Positions 18,555 through 28,840 are shown, numbered from the stretch's first letter. The stretch: 64,000 bases of DNA from Roseiarcus sp963767245 (GCA_963767245.1 CAVYDG010000014.1:1-64000); one strand, 5' to 3'. The notes: generated by a model not told the origin, from the sequence alone. A program made the numbers and translations.

Positions 18555-19608
18555 ATGGCGGGGAAAGCGCCAACAATCCGCGACGTCGCGTCGCGCGCCG
18601 GCGTCTCGGTCGCCACCGCTTCGAATGTCGTGAACGGCGCCCGCCCCGTAGGCGAGGCGAGCCGCCGCAGCGTGGTCGAGGCGATCGCGGCGCTCGGCTA
18701 CCGGCTCGACCGCTCGGCGAGCGCGCTGCGCGGCAGGTCGACCCACCTCGTCGGCATGGTCGTTCCCGACATCACCAACGTCTTTTTCGCCAGCCTCGTG
18801 CATGGGGTCGAAGCGCTCGCTGAGAGCGATGGCTATGATCTTCTTATCGTTTCTTCGAGCGAAGATGCGGCGAAGGAGCGCCGCCGCATCGAGGCGCTGG
18901 TCGCGCGGCGCATCGACGGCCTCATTGTCGTTCCGGCGAGCGACGATTCGATGGCGGCGCTCAAGGGCGAAACCGACGCCGCCCGCCTGCCGCCGGCGGT
19001 GCTGATCGACCGCGGGGCCAGGGCGTCCGGCTTCGACACCGTGCGCGCCGATTGCGACGCCGGTGGCTACGCCGCGGCGCGCCATCTCATCGGCCTCGGA
19101 CATCGCGATATCGCTCTGCTCACCCATTCGAGGAGGCTAGAGAATATCGAGAGCCGCATCGCCGGCGCCCGGCGCGCAATGGCCGAGGCAGGGCTCGAGG
19201 GGCGCGAGCGCGTCATCTGCGGCGGCCATGACCTCGAATCGCTGCGCGGCGCAATCGAGCTCGAGCTTCATCGCGCCGACCGGCCGACGGCGATCTTCGC
19301 CCTCACCAATGTCTGCGCGCTGGCCTCGATCAAGGCGGCGCGCGGGCTCAATCTCGAAATCCCCGGCGACATGTCGATCGTCGGATTTGACGACTTCGAC
19401 TGGATGTTCGCGCTGAGGCCATACCTGACGACGGTCGCCCAGCCGGTCGGGGATTTCGCCTCGGCCGCCTGGCGCCTGTTGATGCTGCGCCTGTCGGACG
19501 GCCAGGCGAAAGGGGTCGAGCGAGTTCGAGCTTCCCTGCACGCTCAAGGTGCGGGAATCCACCGGGCCCGCTCGCCCCCGGCTAAGAGCCGTTGCGGAAG
19601 GCCGCTGA
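18555..19608 (+). pseudogene. LacI-family repressor with 4-bp duplication near the C-terminus
   Basis: LacI layout: helix-turn-helix TIRDVASRAGVSVATASNVV with hinge (ALRGRSTHLVGMVVPDITN), then a periplasmic-binding-like domain ending DMSIVGFDDFDWMFALRPYL, VAQPVGDFASAAWRLLM. At 19517-19524 CGAG is tandemly duplicated. Removing one copy gives GVEFELPCTLKVRESTGPA and a stop at 19606-19608 (349 residues), the normal repressor end. With the duplication the frame misses that stop and runs on in frame through the next gene to 20519, giving a 654-residue hybrid. The ligand is presumably a sugar acid or ketose handled by the neighbouring enzymes (inference). Confidence 0.8.
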
Positions 19609-19664
19609 ACTGCAGAAGACGCTGCCTCATCGCATCGTCGCACGCCGCATCAGGTAGGACGCCC

Positions 19665-20519
19665 ATGATCCGTTTCGGAATGCATTCGAGCCTTTGGACT
19701 TCGGCCTGGACGCGCGAGGGCGCGGAGAAAAGCGTCAGCGGATGCGCGCGGCACGGGCTGCAAGTGGTCGAGATCGCGCTCCTCGACCCGGACATCGTCG
19801 ATGTCCAGCATTCGCGCTCGCTGTTCGAGCGTCACGGCGTCGCCCCGACCGCTTCGCTCTGCCTGCCCCAGGTCGCCGAGGCGACGCGCCATCCGGACGC
19901 TGCGCGCACGTTTCTGACCCACGCGCTCGACGTCGCCCATGCGCTCGGCTGCAACACGCTGTGCGGCGTCACCTATTCGACCCTCGGGTATCGCTCCGGC
20001 GCCGCGCCGACCGAGGCCGAATATGACGCGATCGCGCGGGCCTTGAAACCGGTCGCCCGGCGCGCCGCCGACTATGGCACGACCCTTGGCCTCGAAGCCT
20101 GCAATCGCTACGAGACCCATCTCGTCAACACGGCCGCCCAGGCGCGCGCGCTCACTGAGCGGATCGACGAGCCGGCGGTGATGATCCACCTCGACACCTA
20201 CCACGCCAACATCGAAGAGAAGAGCTTCGCCGATGCGCTTGCCGACGGTGGCGGGCTGGTGCGTTACGTCCATCTCTCCGAGAGCGACCGCGGCGTGCCG
20301 GGCTCCGGCAACGTCCACTGGCATAGCGTGATGACGGCGCTGAAGGGCGCGCGTTTCTCCGGCGACCTGGTGATGGAATCGTTCGTCACGTCGATGCCTG
20401 AACTCGCCGCGGCGCTGTCGGTCTGGCGCCCGGTCGCCAGCGGCGCCGACGAGGTGCTGGAAGTCGGCGTGCCCTTTCTCAAGAGCCTCGCCCAGGCGAG
20501 CGGATTGCTGGCGGCCTGA
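19665..20519 (+). CDS. Sugar phosphate isomerase/epimerase (tagatose/allulose 3-epimerase type)
   Basis: 284 residues from ATG 19665, preceded by AGGTAGGA. A TIM-barrel of the AP-endonuclease-2 superfamily with the D-tagatose/D-allulose 3-epimerase metal site visible in order: Glu in GLEACNRYE, Asp in MIHLDTYHANIEE, His in VHLSESDRG and Glu in DLVMESF. It would interconvert ketohexoses at C3 in the cytoplasm. It can also be read as the C-terminal half of a hybrid with the upstream repressor because of the 4-bp duplication there; its own start and ribosome site suggest it is still made separately. Confidence 0.82.
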   Translation: MIRFGMHSSLWTSAWTREGAEKSVSGCARHGLQVVEIALLDPDIVDVQHSRSLFERHGVAPTASLCLPQVAEATRHPDAARTFLTHALDVAHALGCNTLCGVTYSTLGYRSGAAPTEAEYDAIARALKPVARRAADYGTTLGLEACNRYETHLVNTAAQARALTERIDEPAVMIHLDTYHANIEEKSFADALADGGGLVRYVHLSESDRGVPGSGNVHWHSVMTALKGARFSGDLVMESFVTSMPELAAALSVWRPVASGADEVLEVGVPFLKSLAQASGLLAA

Positions 20520-20719
20520 GGCCTTGCGTCGCCGTGAACGCCAAAAGCCCGCCCTCGCAAGCCTTGACAACAACGAAGGCGCGTACAGGCGGAGGGCAAA
20601 GAAATCGTCAGCAACTCAACCGATCGGGCCAAGTGCGCCCGCGCGGTTGCAAAATCTCACTTGCGCCGGGCACGTGTAGAAAATCTTCGTGCAGGCAAAG
20701 GAATCCACATCCCAAGTGG

Positions 20720-20748
20720 TTGACGTCTGTTTTGCTGTCGACTAGCGT
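20720..20748 (+). promoter_or_regulatory. Candidate sigma-70 promoter
   Basis: TTGACG at 20720-20725 and TAGCGT at 20743-20748 are separated by 17 bases, 64 bases before the start of the small secreted protein at 20812. The rest of 20520-20811 contains no gene I recognise. Confidence 0.4.
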
Positions 20749-20811
20749 TTAGCGCGAATTAACGCCGTCCTGATTAGGTGCTGCGGCGGGTTTCGAACAA
20801 GGAAAGGCGTT

Positions 20812-21189
20812 ATGAAGCACAGAGCAGCGCTCGCTGGCGCGGCGCTGGCCGCTGGCTTGCTCGTGCTGATCGCGGGGCCCAGTTCAGGGGCCACTGTCGA
20901 TGTCCTCTCTATGGTCGACGCGGGCTGTTGCTCCATTTCGGATGTTTCGAAGCTTCAGAATGATCCGGCCGGCGATCTCCCAACGGTCAGCGACATTGGC
21001 GGCGAGGGAGCCGAGAAGACCGGCGCTTCGCCCGGGCCGGATGTGGTCGGGCTCAAGGCCGGCCGCGAATTATACGACATTTCCCCGGACGCGGTGAACT
21101 CGGTTGCGGCCCCGGAAACGTCGGTCCTGACCAGGGTGCTGATCGTTTTCTCCGATCTGCGCGCCACGCTGCTTTTCACCAACCATTGA
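20812..21189 (+). CDS. Small secreted protein of unknown function
   Basis: 125 residues. A clear signal peptide (MKHRAALAGAALAAGLLVLI, cleavage near GPSSGA) is followed by an acidic, low-complexity-like mature part with an adjacent Cys pair (DAGCCSISDV) and a hydrophobic C-terminus (TRVLIVFSDLRATLLF). ATG 20812 is preceded by AAGGAAAGGCG. I do not recognise the family. It converges with pyrB, 31 bases away. Confidence 0.55.
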   Translation: MKHRAALAGAALAAGLLVLIAGPSSGATVDVLSMVDAGCCSISDVSKLQNDPAGDLPTVSDIGGEGAEKTGASPGPDVVGLKAGRELYDISPDAVNSVAAPETSVLTRVLIVFSDLRATLLFTNH

Positions 21190-21220
21190 TCCGACGGCCG
21201 ACCTTCGGCTCTCCGTCTTC

Positions 21221-22165
<945 letters not shown>

Positions 22166-22217
22166 CAGGGCCGTCAATAGGGCGATTCTCGCCTAAAATC
22201 GATTGAATCCGAACAGC

Positions 22218-22637
22218 TCAAAGCCTTGCGACGGTCGCCGGGTCGGGGCTGCCAGCGAAATATTTGTCGAGGCAGCACTGGAATTTGCCTCCATCCGGCG
22301 CAGCGCGAGCGAACAGCGTCACGGAAGAGCGGAATTTCATCTCGTCGATGGGCCCGAAGATCTCGCGCGCCGTCCGTCCTTCGACGCCGGCGACGATTTC
22401 CGCGCATTCCCGTAAGCGAGGGCCGAGGACAGGATGGGCGAGATAGGCCCTCGCCTCGTCAAGCGAGGCGATGGCGAAACGGATCGACATGGCGCTTTGT
22501 CCCAGGCCCGCGATTTGCGGAAAGATGAACCACATCCAGTGGCCCTCCTTCCGGCCAGCCTCAAGCTCCCGCCGCGCCCGCTCGTAGAGAGGCGCCTGCG
22601 CGTCGACGAAGCGTCCGAGGTCGAAGGGGTCCGCCAT
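22218..22637 (-). CDS. DUF1810 family protein
   Basis: 139 residues. DPFDLGRFVDAQAPLYERA, GHWMWFIFPQIAGLGQSAMS and FRSSVTLFARAAPDGGKFQ are the three conserved blocks of DUF1810 (sometimes called calpastatin-like in annotation). Function unknown; a small soluble helical protein. A strong ribosome site AAGGAGG stands 6 bases before ATG 22637. Confidence 0.88.
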   Translation of the reverse strand: MADPFDLGRFVDAQAPLYERARRELEAGRKEGHWMWFIFPQIAGLGQSAMSIRFAIASLDEARAYLAHPVLGPRLRECAEIVAGVEGRTAREIFGPIDEMKFRSSVTLFARAAPDGGKFQCCLDKYFAGSPDPATVARL

Positions 22638-22706
22638 CCAACCTCCTTGGAAACATTGCTCCGCCCGACGCCGCGCTTGTCCGCGGAATTGGCCGGCAAC
22701 CGGCGC

Positions 22707-23564
22707 TCAACTCGCCTTCGGATAGTCCGCGCCGCGCGCGACCGCTGCCGCCAAATCATGATCCTTGCGCAAGGCGTCGATCTCCGCCCCCATCGCGTCG
22801 TAAGCGACGGCGCCGAGCGGCATCCGGAGCGGCGGCTTTTCCTGTTCGACTGCGGCGATGATCGCCTCGGACGCGCGAACAGGATCGCCGGCTTGCGAGC
22901 CGCTAATCCCCTGAATCTGCCGTCGCCGCGCATGCGCGGTCTCCGTATAGGCGTCGATGAGCTTCTTCGGCGTTTTGAGGGAACGGCCGGCCCAGTCGGT
23001 GCGGAAAGGGCCGGGCTCGACGATGATCACCTTGATCCCCAAGGGCCCAACCTCCTTGGACAGCGACTTTGAGAGGCCTTCGACCGCGAACTTGGTCGCA
23101 GCGTAATAGCCCGATCCCGGAAAACCGATGAAGCCGCCGACCGACGAGATGTTGACGATCGCCCCCGACTTCTGGGCGCGCATGATCGGGAGCACCGCGC
23201 GCGTCATCGCGGCGAGGCCGAAGAAATTGGTTTCGAACATCGCGCGCACGTCGGCGTCGTCGCCCTCCTCGACCGCCGAGAGATAACCGTAGCCAGCATT
23301 GTTGACCAGGACGTCGATACGGCCGAAGCGAGCCTCGGCCGCTTTAACCGCCGCGTCGATCTGAGCCGGCTTGTCGACGTCGAGCGCAAGCGCGAGGCCA
23401 TTCTTATCGTGACCGGCGACGATGTCATGGATCTTGGCCTTGTCGCGCGCCGTGGCGACGACGCGGTAGCCGCGCTTGAGCAGGATGAGTGACAGCTCGC
23501 GGCCAAATCCGGTCGAGCAGCCGGTGATGAACCAAACAGGTTTGGAATGGGCGTCCGCCATCAT
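22707..23564 (-). CDS. Short-chain dehydrogenase/reductase
   Basis: 285 residues from the double ATG at 23564. A classical SDR: cofactor loop TGCSTGFG (residues about 13-20), NNAG in VLVNNAGYGY, catalytic Ser in VNISSVGG and the YYAATK dyad. The extended C-terminal region with ALRKDHDLAAAVARGADYP is typical of the group annotated as oxidoreductase acting on an unknown alcohol or ketone. Only 50 bases separate it from the DUF1810 gene downstream. Confidence 0.88.
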   Translation of the reverse strand: MMADAHSKPVWFITGCSTGFGRELSLILLKRGYRVVATARDKAKIHDIVAGHDKNGLALALDVDKPAQIDAAVKAAEARFGRIDVLVNNAGYGYLSAVEEGDDADVRAMFETNFFGLAAMTRAVLPIMRAQKSGAIVNISSVGGFIGFPGSGYYAATKFAVEGLSKSLSKEVGPLGIKVIIVEPGPFRTDWAGRSLKTPKKLIDAYTETAHARRRQIQGISGSQAGDPVRASEAIIAAVEQEKPPLRMPLGAVAYDAMGAEIDALRKDHDLAAAVARGADYPKAS

Positions 23565-23786
23565 AGCCTCACGCGATTTGGAAAAGGGAAGGCGAATTTT
23601 TTGCACAACCCGCTGCGACAGGGCAATGGTCGCCAAATTGGCGCGCGCCGGGGCGAAGTCAGCCGCGCAGCGCCGGCCGTTAAGCGGCGCCGCCCATTTG
23701 ACACTCGGCGCTTGCATCTCCATATCCCGCGGCCGAACGGCCGAGACCGGAACCGCATCGCCGGGCGCTCAAAGGAAGCTTCCTGA

Positions 23787-26615
23787 ATGAAAGTCGTGAT
23801 CGTCGAATTGCCTGCCAAGGCGAAGACCATCAACAAATATCTCGGCAAAGACTATGGCGTTTACGCCTCGTTCGGCCATGTGCGGGACCTCGCGGCCAAG
23901 GACGGCTCGGTCGATCCTGACGACGATTTCGCCATGCGCTGGGAGGTCGACGCCAAGGCGGCCAAGCGGCTCAGCGACATTGGCGTGGCGGTCAAGGACG
24001 CCGACCGCGTGATCCTCGCGACCGACCCCGACCGCGAGGGCGAGGCGATCTCCTGGCACATCCATGAAATCCTCAAGGGCAAGAAGCTGCTCAAAGACAA
24101 GCGGGTCGACCGGGTGGTGTTCAATGCGGTGACCAAGGACGCGGTCCAGGAGGCGATGCGCCATCCGCGCGAGATCGACGAGGCGCTGGTCGACGCCTAC
24201 CGGGCGCGTCGCGCCCTCGACTATCTGGTCGGCTTCACCCTGTCTCCGGTGCTGTGGCGGAAGTTGCCGGGCGCGCGCTCGGCGGGGCGGGTGCAGTCGG
24301 TGGCGTTGCGCATCGTCTGCGACCGCGAGCTTGAGATCGAAAGGTTCGTTCCGCGCGAATATTGGTCGATCGTCGCCCATCTTCTGACCGAAGCGAAGTC
24401 GCCCTTCACCGCCCGCCTCGTCGGCGCCGACGGGAAGAAGATCAACCGGCTGGACGTCGGCTCGGGGCCTGAGGCCGAAGCGTTCAGAAGCGCGCTCGAG
24501 ACGGCCCGCTTCTCGGTCGCTGCGATCGAATCGAAGCCGGTCAAACGCCATCCTTATCCACCCTTCACCACCTCGACCCTGCAGCAGGAAGCCTCGCGCA
24601 AGCTCGGCCTCGCGCCGGCGCGCACGATGCAGATCGCCCAGCGCCTTTACGAAGGCGTCGATGTCGGCGACGGCGCGGCCGGCCTCATCACCTATATGCG
24701 CACCGACGGCGTCGACCTCGCCCCGGAGGCGGTGGCGGCGGCGCGCCGGGTCATCGCCAAGGATTTCGGCGACGCCTATGTGCCATCGAGCCCACGCAAA
24801 TACACCGCCAAGGCCAAGAACGCGCAGGAGGCGCACGAGGCGATCCGCCCGACCGACATGACGCGGCGCCCGCGCGACGTCGCCCGCCACCTCGAGCCCG
24901 AGCAGGCCAAGCTCTATGAGCTCATCTGGACGCGCACCATCGCGAGCCAGATGGAGAGCGCCGAGCTCGAGCGGACGACCGTCGACATTCTGGCCGAAGC
25001 GGGCGCTCGCAAGCTCGAATTCCGCGCCAACGGCCAGGTCGTGCGCTTTGCCGGCTTCCTGGCCCTCTACCAGGAAGGCCGCGACGACGAGGAAGACGAG
25101 GAGTCGGGCCGCCTGCCGCCAATGCGTGAGCGCGAGGGGCTCGCCAAGGAGCGCATCGACGCCAGCCAGCATTTCACCGAGCCGCCGCCGCGCTATACCG
25201 AGGCGACGCTGGTCAAGCGGATGGAGGAACTCGGCATCGGCCGCCCCTCGACCTACGCCTCGACCATCGCCGTGCTCAAGGATCGCGCTTATGTGCGGCT
25301 CGACAAGAAGCGCCTCTTTCCAGAGGACAAGGGCCGCCTCGTGACCGCCTTCCTCGAATCCTTCTTCGCCAAATATGTCGGCTACGATTTCACTGCCGAT
25401 CTCGAGGAGAAGCTGGATCAAGTCTCGAACAGCGAGATCGACTGGAAGGCGCTGTTGCGCGACTTCTGGAACGACTTCTCCACCGCCGTCGCCGGCACCA
25501 AGGATCTTGGCACCCGGCAGGTGCTCGACAGCCTGAACGAGCTTCTCGGACCGCACATCTTCCCTGCGCGCGGCGATGGCGCCGATCCGCGCCTCTGCCC
25601 GCTGTGCGGCGAGGGGCAATTGTCGCTGAAGCTCGGCAAATACGGCGCCTTCATCGGCTGCTCGCGCTATCCCGAGTGCAAGTTCTCCCGCGTGCTGGCG
25701 CCGAGCGGCGCCGACAGCAGCGAGGGCGACCGGCCCGGCGTGCGCGTGCTCGGCCAGGACCCGGCGACCGGCGACGAGATCACTTTGCGCAGCGGCCGCT
25801 TCGGCGACTATGTGCAGCAGGGCGAGGGCGAAAAGCCCAAGCGCTCGTCGCTGCCGCGCGGCTTGAGCGCCGACGACCTCACGCTGGAGAAAGCCATCGC
25901 CCTGCTCGCGCTCCCGCGCGAGGTCGCGCGCCATCCCACCAGCAGCGAACCGATTCTGGCCGGCATCGGCCGCTACGGCGCCTATGTCCAGCATGGCAAG
26001 ACCTACGCCAACCTCGGCCGCGACGACGACGTGCTTGAGATTGGCGGCAATCGCGCCATCGACCTCATCGTCGCCAAGGAAAGCGGCGCCGGGGGCTCCC
26101 GCTTTGGCGGCGGCGCGGGGCGCGAACTTGGCGAGCATCCGGAGGGTGGCAAGGTCAGCGTGAAGTCCGGCCAATTCGGCTCTTACGTCAACCATGGCAA
26201 GATCAACGCGACCATCGCGAAGGGGACCGACCCGGCCACCCTCACCCTCCATGAGGCGGTCGAACTGCTCAAAGCAAAAGCGGCGGGCGGCGGCGTCATC
26301 GGCCGCCTCGTCGGCCAGCATCCCGACGGCGGGCCGGTCACCGCGCGCGACGGGCGGTTCGGGGCTTACGTCAACTGGGGCAAGGTCAACGCGACGTTGC
26401 CGAAGGGAACGGCGCCCGACGCCGTCACCCTGGGCATGGCGCTCGAACTCCTCGCCGAACGCGAGGGCAAACCGGCAGCCCAGCCGCACAAGGCCAAGAC
26501 CGTGGCCGCCAAGAACGCCGGGTCGCGAGCGAAACCCGCCGCGCCGAGCAAGCCCGCGGCCAAGAAGGCCGCCGCGGCAAAACCAAAAACCGCGGCGTCA
26601 AGCAAGCAAAGATGA
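23787..26615 (+). CDS. topA: DNA topoisomerase I
   Basis: 942 residues, type IA. Toprim domain at the N-terminus (Glu7 and the DPDREGEAISWH acidic block), catalytic Tyr303 in TYMRTDGVDL, the HEAIRPTD motif, and a C-terminal zinc ribbon (CPLCG ... CSRYPEC, about residues 604-631). Topoisomerase C-terminal repeats follow (GRYGAYVQHGKTYANL; GQFGSYVNHGKIN; GRFGAYVNWGKVN) and a Lys/Ala/Pro-rich tail. The first Toprim motif reads VELPAKAKTI where most family members have ESPAKAKTI. It relaxes negative supercoils. In related genomes rnr, DUF983 and a Nudix gene follow directly; here about 4.6 kb of extra genes and insertion sequences intervene. Confidence 0.97.
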   Translation: MKVVIVELPAKAKTINKYLGKDYGVYASFGHVRDLAAKDGSVDPDDDFAMRWEVDAKAAKRLSDIGVAVKDADRVILATDPDREGEAISWHIHEILKGKKLLKDKRVDRVVFNAVTKDAVQEAMRHPREIDEALVDAYRARRALDYLVGFTLSPVLWRKLPGARSAGRVQSVALRIVCDRELEIERFVPREYWSIVAHLLTEAKSPFTARLVGADGKKINRLDVGSGPEAEAFRSALETARFSVAAIESKPVKRHPYPPFTTSTLQQEASRKLGLAPARTMQIAQRLYEGVDVGDGAAGLITYMRTDGVDLAPEAVAAARRVIAKDFGDAYVPSSPRKYTAKAKNAQEAHEAIRPTDMTRRPRDVARHLEPEQAKLYELIWTRTIASQMESAELERTTVDILAEAGARKLEFRANGQVVRFAGFLALYQEGRDDEEDEESGRLPPMREREGLAKERIDASQHFTEPPPRYTEATLVKRMEELGIGRPSTYASTIAVLKDRAYVRLDKKRLFPEDKGRLVTAFLESFFAKYVGYDFTADLEEKLDQVSNSEIDWKALLRDFWNDFSTAVAGTKDLGTRQVLDSLNELLGPHIFPARGDGADPRLCPLCGEGQLSLKLGKYGAFIGCSRYPECKFSRVLAPSGADSSEGDRPGVRVLGQDPATGDEITLRSGRFGDYVQQGEGEKPKRSSLPRGLSADDLTLEKAIALLALPREVARHPTSSEPILAGIGRYGAYVQHGKTYANLGRDDDVLEIGGNRAIDLIVAKESGAGGSRFGGGAGRELGEHPEGGKVSVKSGQFGSYVNHGKINATIAKGTDPATLTLHEAVELLKAKAAGGGVIGRLVGQHPDGGPVTARDGRFGAYVNWGKVNATLPKGTAPDAVTLGMALELLAEREGKPAAQPHKAKTVAAKNAGSRAKPAAPSKPAAKKAAAAKPKTAASSKQR

Positions 26616-26815
26616 TCGACGCCCCGACGCTTGCGGGCGCTTGGAGGATTGAGCCTCTTCACCCCGGCCGGTGACACACGGCTTCGATGTTGTTGCCGTC
26701 GGGATCGAAGACAAACGCGCCGTAATAGTTGGCGTGATAGTGGGGCCTTGGCCCCGGCGCGCCGTTGTCCTTCCCGCCGGCGGCGATGGCCGCGCGGTAG
26801 AACGCGTCGACCTCG

Positions 26816-26819
26816 CTAG
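26816..26819. repeat. Target-site duplication CTAG, left
   Basis: Matches CTAG at 28392-28395 on the other side of the element; only one copy is needed to restore the interrupted VOC gene. Confidence 0.9.
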
Positions 26820-28391
26820 GAGCCTGTCTGGATAATAGCGGATTGTGGTGGCGGCGTTTGCTCGAATCGGATTCTGTTTTGCTTATGAGCAAGACCTTCC
26901 GGCCCTGGACGATCGATCAGCCGCTGTTGTTGCCGCCGAGCGTTCAGGACTTTGTCGGCGAGGACCATCTGGCTCGCTTCATTTTGGCGCTTGTGCTCGA
27001 GCCTCTCGACCTTGGTGAGATCGAAGCCGCGTATGCGAGCGAGCGCGGGCAGCCGCCGTTTGACCCGGCGATGATGACGGCGCTGTTGCTGTACGGCTAT
27101 TGCAACGGCGTCTACTCGTCGCGCCGGATCGCCAAGGCGGCGCGCGAACGGGTCGACTTCCTGAGCATTGTCGGGCTCGATCCGCCGGATTTTCGCACCG
27201 TCTCTGACTTCCGCAAGCGGCACTTGAAGGTGCTTGCGGGACTGTTCGGGCAAGTTCTCAAGCTGTGCGAACAGGCGGGACTTGTGAAGCTCGGCCATGT
27301 CGCGCTCGACGGGACGAAGATCAAGGCGAACGCCTCCAAGCACAAGGCGATGAGCTACGAGCGCATGGAGAAGCGTGCGGCGGAGCTCGAGGCCGAGGTC
27401 GAGCGGTGGCTGAGCGCAGCCGAGGCTGCGGACGCCGAGGAAGACAGAGCCTTCGGCCGCGACAAGAGCGGCGAGGAGCTGCCCAAATGGGTCGCCGACA
27501 AGAAGAAGCGCGTCGAGAAGATCCGGGCGGCGAAGGCCGAATTGGAGGCCGAGGCGAAAGCGGCCGCGGCGGCCAAGGCCAAAGCGCAGGCCGAGGAGCG
27601 GCGACAAGCCGAGGGCCGCAAGAAACCGGGCAAGCCCGCCGCCCCGCCATCCGAAGAGCCTGACCCCAAAGCGCAGAAGAACTTCACCGATCCCGAAAGC
27701 CGCATCATGAAAACCAAGGACGGCTTCATCCAGGGCTACAATGCGCAGGCGGCGGTCGACGCGACGGCGCAGGTGATCGTCGCCCACGGCCTCGACGCGA
27801 AGCAGAGCGATCAACATCAATTGGCGCCGATGGCCGACGCCATCGAAGCCAATCTGGGCAAGAAGCCGACGCAACTGTCGGCGGACGCGGGCTATTGCTC
27901 CGACGCCAACCTTACAGCGATGGAGGAACGCGAGATCGACGCCTATATCGCGCCGGGGCGGGCCAAGCACGCCGGGGAAGGAGAAGGCGGCGGCGCCCGC
28001 GTCGCCGCCATGCGCGAAAGAATCAAGGCCGGCGGGCACTCCAGCCCCTACCGCTTAAGAAAGCAGCTGCCCGAGCCGGTGTTCGGACAGATCAAGCAGG
28101 CGCGCGGCTTCCGTCAGTTTCTCTTGCGCGGCGTCGAGAAGGTCGCCAACGAGTGGGGCCTCGTCTGCCTCGCCCACAATATCTTGAAGCTCGCCCAGGG
28201 GCGGACCCCGTCCCTGGCCGCACGCGCAACCGGCTGAGCTTCGCCACCTCGGAAACGGTGCAACGAACGATGGCCGCAAAGCTTCCACCCAACCTTACAT
28301 CAAACCGGATGCGCGAATTTGCTGCATCCGGCTCTCCGACTGGCTTGAGCGGTTCAAATCCCATCTCGCCGAGGATTAAGCAGACAGGCTC
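26820..28391. mobile_element. IS1182-family insertion sequence (second type), intact
   Basis: A 1572-bp element with 11-bp perfect terminal inverted repeats GAGCCTGTCTG (26820-26830 and reverse at 28381-28391), flanked by a 4-bp CTAG duplication at 26816-26819 and 28392-28395. CTAG-like 4-bp palindromic targets are typical of this family. The single transposase is open, so the copy may be active. Confidence 0.93.
26885..28237 (+). CDS. IS1182-family transposase
   Basis: 450 residues from ATG 26885 (MSKTFRPWTIDQPLLLPPSV). The N-terminal DUF772-type domain has PPFDPAMMTALLLYGYCNGV and SIVGLDPPDFRTVSDFRKRH. The acidic catalytic residues lie in VALDGTKIKANAS and LSADAGYCSDANL, and the Glu probably in the region after QGYNAQAAVDATAQVIV. 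A long Ala/Lys/Glu-rich coiled-coil insertion occupies about residues 155-255. The end, FRQFLLRGVEKVANEWGLVC, is normal. It belongs to a different subgroup from the transposase at 8.1-9.4 kb. Confidence 0.93.
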   Translation: MSKTFRPWTIDQPLLLPPSVQDFVGEDHLARFILALVLEPLDLGEIEAAYASERGQPPFDPAMMTALLLYGYCNGVYSSRRIAKAARERVDFLSIVGLDPPDFRTVSDFRKRHLKVLAGLFGQVLKLCEQAGLVKLGHVALDGTKIKANASKHKAMSYERMEKRAAELEAEVERWLSAAEAADAEEDRAFGRDKSGEELPKWVADKKKRVEKIRAAKAELEAEAKAAAAAKAKAQAEERRQAEGRKKPGKPAAPPSEEPDPKAQKNFTDPESRIMKTKDGFIQGYNAQAAVDATAQVIVAHGLDAKQSDQHQLAPMADAIEANLGKKPTQLSADAGYCSDANLTAMEEREIDAYIAPGRAKHAGEGEGGGARVAAMRERIKAGGHSSPYRLRKQLPEPVFGQIKQARGFRQFLLRGVEKVANEWGLVCLAHNILKLAQGRTPSLAARATG

Positions 28392-28395
28392 CTAG
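28392..28395. repeat. Target-site duplication CTAG, right
   Basis: Partner of 26816-26819. Confidence 0.9.
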
Positions 28396-28840
28396 GCGTG
28401 CGCGCGGCGAACGCGACGTGGACGCCGCCCTTGGGTTTCGCGCCCGTGCCGATCCAGAAGAACGGCTTGCCCTCGTCTCCGAAGCCAGCGCCGGCATAGC
28501 CGCCCGTTTCCTGCGGCGTCACTTCCATGACCACGCCGAGGCCGAGCGGTTTCAGCGCATTCACGTAGAAGTTCTTGGCGCGATCGAGGTCAGCGACCGC
28601 AAATCCCATGTGATCGATCATGTTGGAGCCCTTCGGATCTGACGCAGCCTCGCCTCTTCGTATCGCGCTTGGGGCGAACGCGTCGCCTCGAACCATAGCC
28701 GAGGCCCGATCGGGGCGCCAAAGCCCTATCATTCGACGGAACTTGAGCCCCATCACGGCGGGCCGGGTTCGTGCTATAATGGCTTGCCTCCGTCCGGGCG
28801 AGGGACGGGCAAGCGCGAGCTTGCGAGGGAGGGCGCGAAG

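Larger units (their letters stand above)
26659..28621 (-). pseudogene. VOC family protein split by an insertion sequence
   Basis: The N-terminal half (28621 down to 28396) reads MIDHMGFAVADLDRAKNFYV through KPFFWIGTGAKPKGGVHVAF; the C-terminal half (26815 down to 26659) reads SEVDAFYRAAIAAGGKDNGA and FVFDPDGNNIEAVCHRPG. Removing the element at 26820-28391 and one CTAG copy restores the reading AARTPSEVDAFYR exactly, with His (DHMGF, GVHVAF) and Glu (IEAV) metal positions of a glyoxalase-type dioxygenase fold. Restored length is about 128 residues. The rest of the gene is undamaged, so the insertion is recent. Confidence 0.92.

Noticed and set aside
18555..20519. A genuine evolved LacI-epimerase fusion gene
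   Set aside because: The exact 4-base duplication, the restored normal repressor C-terminus when it is removed, and the separate ribosome site of the epimerase make a mutation or read artefact more likely. Kept as a finding rather than a fusion gene call.
23769..26489. A 906-residue open frame antisense to topA
   Set aside because: It mirrors the codon pattern of the topA strand; it has His/Arg/Gly-rich shadow composition and no family motif, while the plus strand is a complete topoisomerase.
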